Assembly: GCA_011800805.1 (NCBI GenBank)
Contig: MPNW01000524.1
Location: forward strand, 1-38,295
Reading direction: 5' to 3'
DNA from: Hirudo medicinalis
Lineage: Eukaryota > Annelida > Clitellata > Hirudinida > Hirudinidae
DNA length: 38,295 nt
This document shows positions 34,481-38,295 of this stretch, piece by piece. The notes under the pieces were generated by a model that did no database searches, was not told where the DNA came from, and worked only from the letters and a program-made list of their open reading frames with translations. How positions within the stretch are numbered: position 1 is the first letter of the stretch; each line of letters begins with the position of its first letter. The position numbers and the translations under genes are program-made.

Positions 34481-34608
34481 CCCTCGTTGGCAACACATTC
34501 CGAATTCTCGTCAGAATCCACCAAATGTTTGCTGCTGTTGTTGGTGCTTCCACTGGAGTTGTTGAAACTCGAGTTGTACGAGTTGTTGGAGAAAATGTAG
34601 GAATCCAT
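34481..34608 (-). CDS. msi: Musashi-like exon 1: start codon and Asn/Ser-rich N-terminus
   Basis: This exon gives residues 1-42 and two bases of Gly43. The peptide begins MDSYIFSNNSYNSS and is rich in Asn and Ser, then acidic (LVDSDENSE) just before RRM1; it looks disordered. The start context is good, with A at -3 and G at +4. The donor is GAGGG|gttggt, and its phase 2 end joins exon 2 to give ...NEG-KIFIGGL, exactly where RRM1 should begin. Reading on past the donor hits a stop within a few codons, which supports splicing here. A further upstream coding exon cannot be excluded, but the upstream ORF stops in another frame just before this ATG. Confidence 0.85.
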
Positions 34609-34614
34609 AATATC

Positions 34615-34896
34615 TTATTTCTTACGCTTGGCGACTAAAGCAGTACTAAGTTCTTCTCCCGTGTGTTTTATTATTTCGAACAGATCCTTACGACGACGAC
34701 GAAGCGGCTCTCCACGTTTCGAACAAAACGCACACTGCCAAAGGGGGCTTATAATTCTACGACACGCTTCACTGGTAACCGACTGTTTTCTGGTAGGAAC
34801 GCCAAACAAAAGAGAGAAGACGGCGAGAGAGAGGGGGCGGTGGCCGAGCGAAGATACGAAGAAATCCCGGTTCAAGAAGATTTCACGGATCTTCAA
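34615..34896 (-). other. 93-codon upstream ORF in probable 5' UTR
   Basis: This ORF starts MKIREIFLNRDFFVSS and ends GEELSTALVAKRKK-stop. Its stop lies 6 nt before the ATG of exon 1. I see no splice acceptor between them that would clearly separate the two, so both may lie on one mRNA. I recognise no domain. If translated it would strongly limit initiation at the Musashi start, or allow reinitiation. It may also be a chance ORF in GC-richer leader sequence. Confidence 0.4.
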
Positions 34897-35319
34897 AGAG
34901 ACTCACTCCTTCTTTCGATGGTTTCATTCGACGGAGTTCCTTCCTTCTCCTCCTGGAAACGTCGTTGAAACGCGAAGATCCTCAGCATAAGAGACTCCGT
35001 GCGATGACGAAGGCTTTCCTCCAGTTGAACAAAACGCTGGTCGGAAACAATGGACCGACTGACTGAGGACTCGGGACTGAGGAGAGGAGGCGTGGATTGC
35101 GGCTAAAGAGAGCAGCTGATGTTTCCACAAGCCGATGAGACCGGTGAACTGGACAAAGCATTTAATGAGACGCACGCATCGAGATAGCGCTGCGTGTGCA
35201 CGTGCGTGCCTCAGGAGCGTTGTTCAGCGTCTCTTTAAAACAGCAACGTTGTGCAGCCTCCCGTGCGTGAACGAAAGTGAACGTGCTTGTGTAGAAAATG
35301 AACATGGTGGTGTCTATCG
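34897..35319 (-). promoter_or_regulatory. GC-richer region upstream of the gene: likely promoter or leader
   Basis: This stretch is clearly richer in GC and CpG than the AT-rich surroundings and lies directly 5' of the upstream ORF and exon 1. That fits a transcription start region. I see no clear TATA box in a fixed place and cannot point to a start site. Confidence 0.3.
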
Positions 35320-35930
35320 TTGGAGCTGTCTTTGTACTGGCATCGTACTGACGTTATATTGTCACTGTACTGTCGTGAATGCTGTCTTTGAACAGTGGTT
35401 GTACTGACGGTGAGTATTTGCACAACTACTTGTACTGCTTCACTCTCTTTGGCACTGTATGAATTTTTTTGTCGTTTTGCTGCTGTTGTACTAATGTTGT
35501 ACTAACATTTTACTGTCATGAATACTGTCATTGAACTGTACTGTATTTGTATTAGTAATTCCAGTGCACTGTTTTTGTACATTTGCGAATCTATATCTTC
35601 CAAATATTACATCCAAAGTGAAAGAATGTCTACGAAAATCAATTACAAAGTTTAAGCAGGATAACACGGCTCAATTTTTTTTTTAGAATCACACTGAGGT
35701 TGTACTGAAGTTTCAAAAGAATACACTGGTATGGTACTCAAGTGATCTTGTATGCAGGTGTCCTCTCTGACAAGATCATGTTGCAGTGCCTTAGTTAAGC
35801 TGTGCCCTCCGAGATTGTACTGAATCCTCACTTAAGACAGCGTACCGGCATTTGTACTTACGTCGTACCTTACCTGGCGTTTGTACTGATGTTGAACAAC
35901 GTCATTGTACGACAGAGTGGTTCGACAGGT
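35320..35930. repeat. Degenerate TTGTACTG-rich repeat field
   Basis: The motif TTGTACTG and close variants recur about a dozen times (for example near 35332, 35345, 35398, 35430, 35486, 35496, 35541, 35699, 35814, 35853, 35880). Two blocks of about 66 bp, 35345-35410 and 35488-35555, align along their length with many substitutions, so part of the field is an old tandem duplication. It lies about 0.7-1.3 kb upstream of the Musashi-like start codon. It is either a decayed minisatellite or a cluster of binding sites; I cannot decide which. Confidence 0.6.
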
Positions 35931-36062
35931 GAGATGCCAACATGTCATCTTAAATTCAGATGAAATTCCAACTTTCGACAATCATAGATAAAAAGGCCAT
36001 TCGTTGAATAATGAAGGAGAATATAAAAAAAAAAGAATATAAATTTGCACTCAAGCAAATCA

Positions 36063-36111
36063 TCGTCATCATCATCATCATCATCATCGTCGTCGTCATC
36101 ATCATCATCTT
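36063..36111. repeat. (CAT/CGT)n trinucleotide repeat
   Basis: CAT run with three CGT units in the upstream intergenic region. Confidence 0.95.
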
Positions 36112-36187
36112 TGAATAACTTCAATTGAAAAACAATGACATCAACTGAAAAAGCAACACATATTGTTGCAATAATTATGATATTTAA

Positions 36188-36269
36188 TAATAACAATAAT
36201 AATAATAATAATAATAATAACAATAATAATAACAATAATAACAACAATAATAATAACAATAATAATAAC

Positions 36270-36301
<32 letters not shown>

Positions 36302-36381
36302 TAACAATAATAATAATAATAATAATAATAACAATAATAACAATAATAATAATAATAATAATAATAGTAATAATAATATTG

Positions 36382-36445
<64 letters not shown>

Positions 36446-36453
36446 TAACAATG
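36188..36453. repeat. (AAT/AAC)n repeat, about 265 bp
   Basis: This is the longest uninterrupted trinucleotide field in the window, a mosaic of AAT and AAC with single GAT and AGT units. It yields poly-Asn, poly-Leu and poly-Ile ORFs in all frames, including a 246-codon one, none of which I take as a gene. Confidence 0.97.
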
Positions 36454-36750
36454 AATGACGATTGTGATAGTGACAAAGACGACCAAGCGCTTGCAGCTTT
36501 CCAATGATGAATATTAAAATTAATGAAGCAAAAAAAAAACCATTTCCGTTCGTTATTCGTAAAAACGCAAACGCCCTTCCATGTTTTCCATGTTGCATGG
36601 ACGAAGGATATGGAATGAAAAGTGGGAGGAGCTTAAATTGGTGGGGGTGGAGAGTGGGGTGAAGATGGAGATGATTTAGAGACAATTTGTTGCCAGGCTG
36701 CTGCCAATGGAGCGTGCTTGAAGGAAAACGAAGATAGCCTCAATGGAAGG

Positions 36751-36821
36751 GTGGACGGATGGATGGATGGATTGGATAGATGGATGGGCGGATGGATGGA
36801 TGGATGGGCGGATGGATGGAT
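36751..36821. repeat. GGAT/GGCG tetranucleotide array
   Basis: GGAT units with GGGC and GGAC variants in the upstream intergenic region. Confidence 0.95.
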
Positions 36822-37675
36822 AACGACTCGTCTCTCGTGGAACAAGTGGACATAATAAATCTCCAGACGATATGGAATATTTATGATGATGATCAATTGA
36901 AGAGGAAATGATGTAAATATAATTTTAAAAAAACTAATAAATAAACAACTTGACAGAATTTATCGCAAAATACAAGCATTGGAGATTTACAATTCTCAGA
37001 ATTCTCCTTCATAACTTCGATCGAATTTCAATATTTTACATCAATTGTCGGTAAATAATGATAAATAATAATAGTTATTATGAATAATATACAACATATT
37101 AATTGTCTATTATTAATATATATATATTAATTATTAAAAATAATACCAATTAACTTTTTAACCTCTCGTCAGTCCATCCGCTTCAAGCGTCCAAAAAAAA
37201 ATTGTCCTGTCATGGCGGACGGGTGATAATTGCAGCAGTTTGCATTCGCAGAAAATAATGATAAACAGTAATAATAATAATGAAAAAAAATAATAATAAA
37301 AGTAATAATATTGAAAAATAATAATGAAAAAATAATAATAAAAGTAAAATATATTGAAAAATAATAATAAAAGTAAAATATATTGAAAAATAATAATGAA
37401 AAAATCTTTTTGCATCAGTGAATTATAGGCGAGGAAGCAGAGATGTGTTTTGCGAAAGAAAGAAGAAGTGAATTCAACATTTTTAAATATTCTGCGTTTT
37501 AAATATTCATTATTTTTCTCCGTGTTTTTCTCTACATTTGAGCGGGCGATTTTTTCACAAAAACACACAAAAACACACAAAAACACTCCAAAGACATCCG
37601 AGTGGATTTGTCATTTCGAGTGTTTTTCACTTTTATTATTTTTCGCCAACAGTTGATGTATCAGGAAGTTCAAGT

Positions 37676-37828
37676 TGGATGGATGGACGGATGGATGGAC
37701 GGACAGATGAATGGATAGATGGACGGATGAATACATGGATGGACGCATGGATGGATGGATGGACGGACGGATGGATGGGTAGACGGATTGATGGATAGAT
37801 GGATGGACGGACGGATTGATGGATGGAT
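37676..37828. repeat. GGAT/GGAC tetranucleotide array, about 150 bp
   Basis: An imperfect mix of GGAT, GGAC, AGAT and GAAT units. It explains the His/Pro/Ser and Trp/Met/Asp-rich ORFs on the two strands. Confidence 0.95.
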
Positions 37829-38074
37829 GAAAAATAAAAGAAACTTCGGTACTTTGTCCAGAAGATCTGAGTACAAACTCGTCCTGACCTTTGTGATCTG
37901 AGAGGTCAGATCAAGGGCACAAGGGTACTTATAAGGTTATGCAAATGCACCATCTATAAAAGGGACAGACGGACTTCTTATTGGAAAAGATGTCGGTTAT
38001 TTATGTACCTGGAGATTACTGGATGTGCTATTTAGGGTAATTGGGGAATTCTACAGAAGAATTTATATTGTGTT

Positions 38075-38136
38075 ATTATATTATTATTGTTGTTGTTGTT
38101 ATTATTATTATATTATTATTATTATTATTATTATTA

Positions 38137-38173
<37 letters not shown>

Positions 38174-38295
38174 GATGATATTATTGTAATTATTGATGAT
38201 AATATGATATTTATTGATGATATTATGATATTTATTGATGACGTTATGATAATTATTGATGATATTATGATATTTATTGATGATGTTATGATAAT
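38075..38295. repeat. (ATT)n run followed by a 21-bp TATTGATGATATTATGATATT repeat
   Basis: The ATT run at 38075-38174 passes directly into about five copies of a roughly 21-bp unit containing TTGATGATATTATGATAT, which continue to the end of the window. Confidence 0.9.

Larger units (their letters stand above)
4562..34608 (-). other. msi: Musashi-like RNA-binding protein gene, 12 coding exons
   Basis: This is the whole coding span, rebuilt by hand. Musashi proteins bind short UAG-type motifs in mRNA 3' UTRs through two tandem RRMs and control translation in progenitor cells. The model has 387 codons. RNP2/RNP1 pairs are visible in both domains: KIFIGGL and RGFGFVNF in RRM1, KIFVGGL and RGFGFVTF in RRM2. 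The segments [16 protein letters not shown] and VECKKALPKE are typical of Musashi rather than hnRNP A/B or DAZAP1. The length is near that of vertebrate Musashi (about 330-360 residues). Introns are 120 to about 7350 nt. All junctions agree in phase except E10-E11. Divergence from canonical Musashi is clear, for example [10 protein letters not shown] where most have EIHFHEINNK. Family assignment is firm; the exact C-terminal structure is not. Confidence 0.92.
35940..38295. other. Upstream intergenic region, repeat-dominated
   Basis: Beyond the four arrays and the terminal repeat listed, it contains AT-rich sequence (36890-37150) and AAT/AAAG-type repeats at 37260-37400 with a roughly 29-bp period (AAAAATAATAATAAAAGTAA...). 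I see no exon or RNA gene here. Confidence 0.8.

Noticed and set aside
34628..34990. Plus-strand ORFs of 101-120 codons
   Set aside because: They overlap the upstream ORF and leader of the minus-strand gene; they are Arg/Ser-rich and resemble antisense of GC-richer sequence.
35945..36685. A 246-codon minus ORF, the longest in the window
   Set aside because: Most of it is poly-Leu and poly-Asp made by the AAT/AAC and CAT repeats; all six frames are open over the repeat, so the length has no coding meaning.

Overview
The window is nuclear DNA of a multicellular animal, most likely an invertebrate. It is AT-rich and full of simple repeats, has no bacterial-style gene packing, and holds one large spliced gene plus tRNA-derived SINEs. 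I cannot name the species.

The main content is one gene on the minus strand, spanning about 34608 down to 4562 and spliced from 12 coding exons by GT-AG introns. It encodes a divergent Musashi-family RNA-binding protein with two RRM domains. No exon is longer than 275 nt, so an ORF scan misses the gene. I rebuilt it by matching exon ends, splice sites and reading phases. The model gives 387 residues: an Asn/Ser-rich N-terminus (about 1-43), RRM1 (about 44-121), a linker four residues longer than in canonical Musashi, RRM2 (about 137-214) with the family-typical tail VECKKALPKE, a short aromatic stretch (GRSFAMPSYYYQT) and a Pro/Ser-rich C-terminus. Exons, 5' to 3' in the transcript: E1 34481-34608, E2 31415-31455, E3 30857-30938, E4 28300-28384, E5 26569-26622, E6 21021-21113, E7 18098-18146, E8 10664-10746, E9 5993-6050, E10 5792 (or 5788)-5872, E11 5133-5407, E12 4562-4692. 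Every junction keeps frame except E10-E11, where the best-looking donor breaks it. A shifted donor 4 nt downstream, or a 28-nt extra exon, restores it.

Layout: 1-4477 is the 3' flank, rich in repeats, with no gene I can identify. 4478-4511 carries two poly(A) signals. 4562-34608 is the gene. 34609-35000 is the probable 5' UTR or promoter, with a 93-codon upstream ORF ending 6 nt before the start codon. 35320-35930 is a degenerate repeat field rich in TTGTACTG. 35940-38295 is almost all microsatellite. The introns hold two inverted copies of one tRNA-derived SINE (28017-28197 and 31700-31883) that enclose the three exons coding for most of RRM1, several other tRNA-like repeat heads, and dozens of tri- and tetranucleotide arrays and minisatellites.

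There is no sign of CRISPR, an operon, a functional tRNA or rRNA gene, or an intact transposon. The most interesting points are the divergent Musashi gene itself, the frame switch at E10-E11, the inverted SINE pair around RRM1, the upstream ORF, and the GTAC-rich field upstream.
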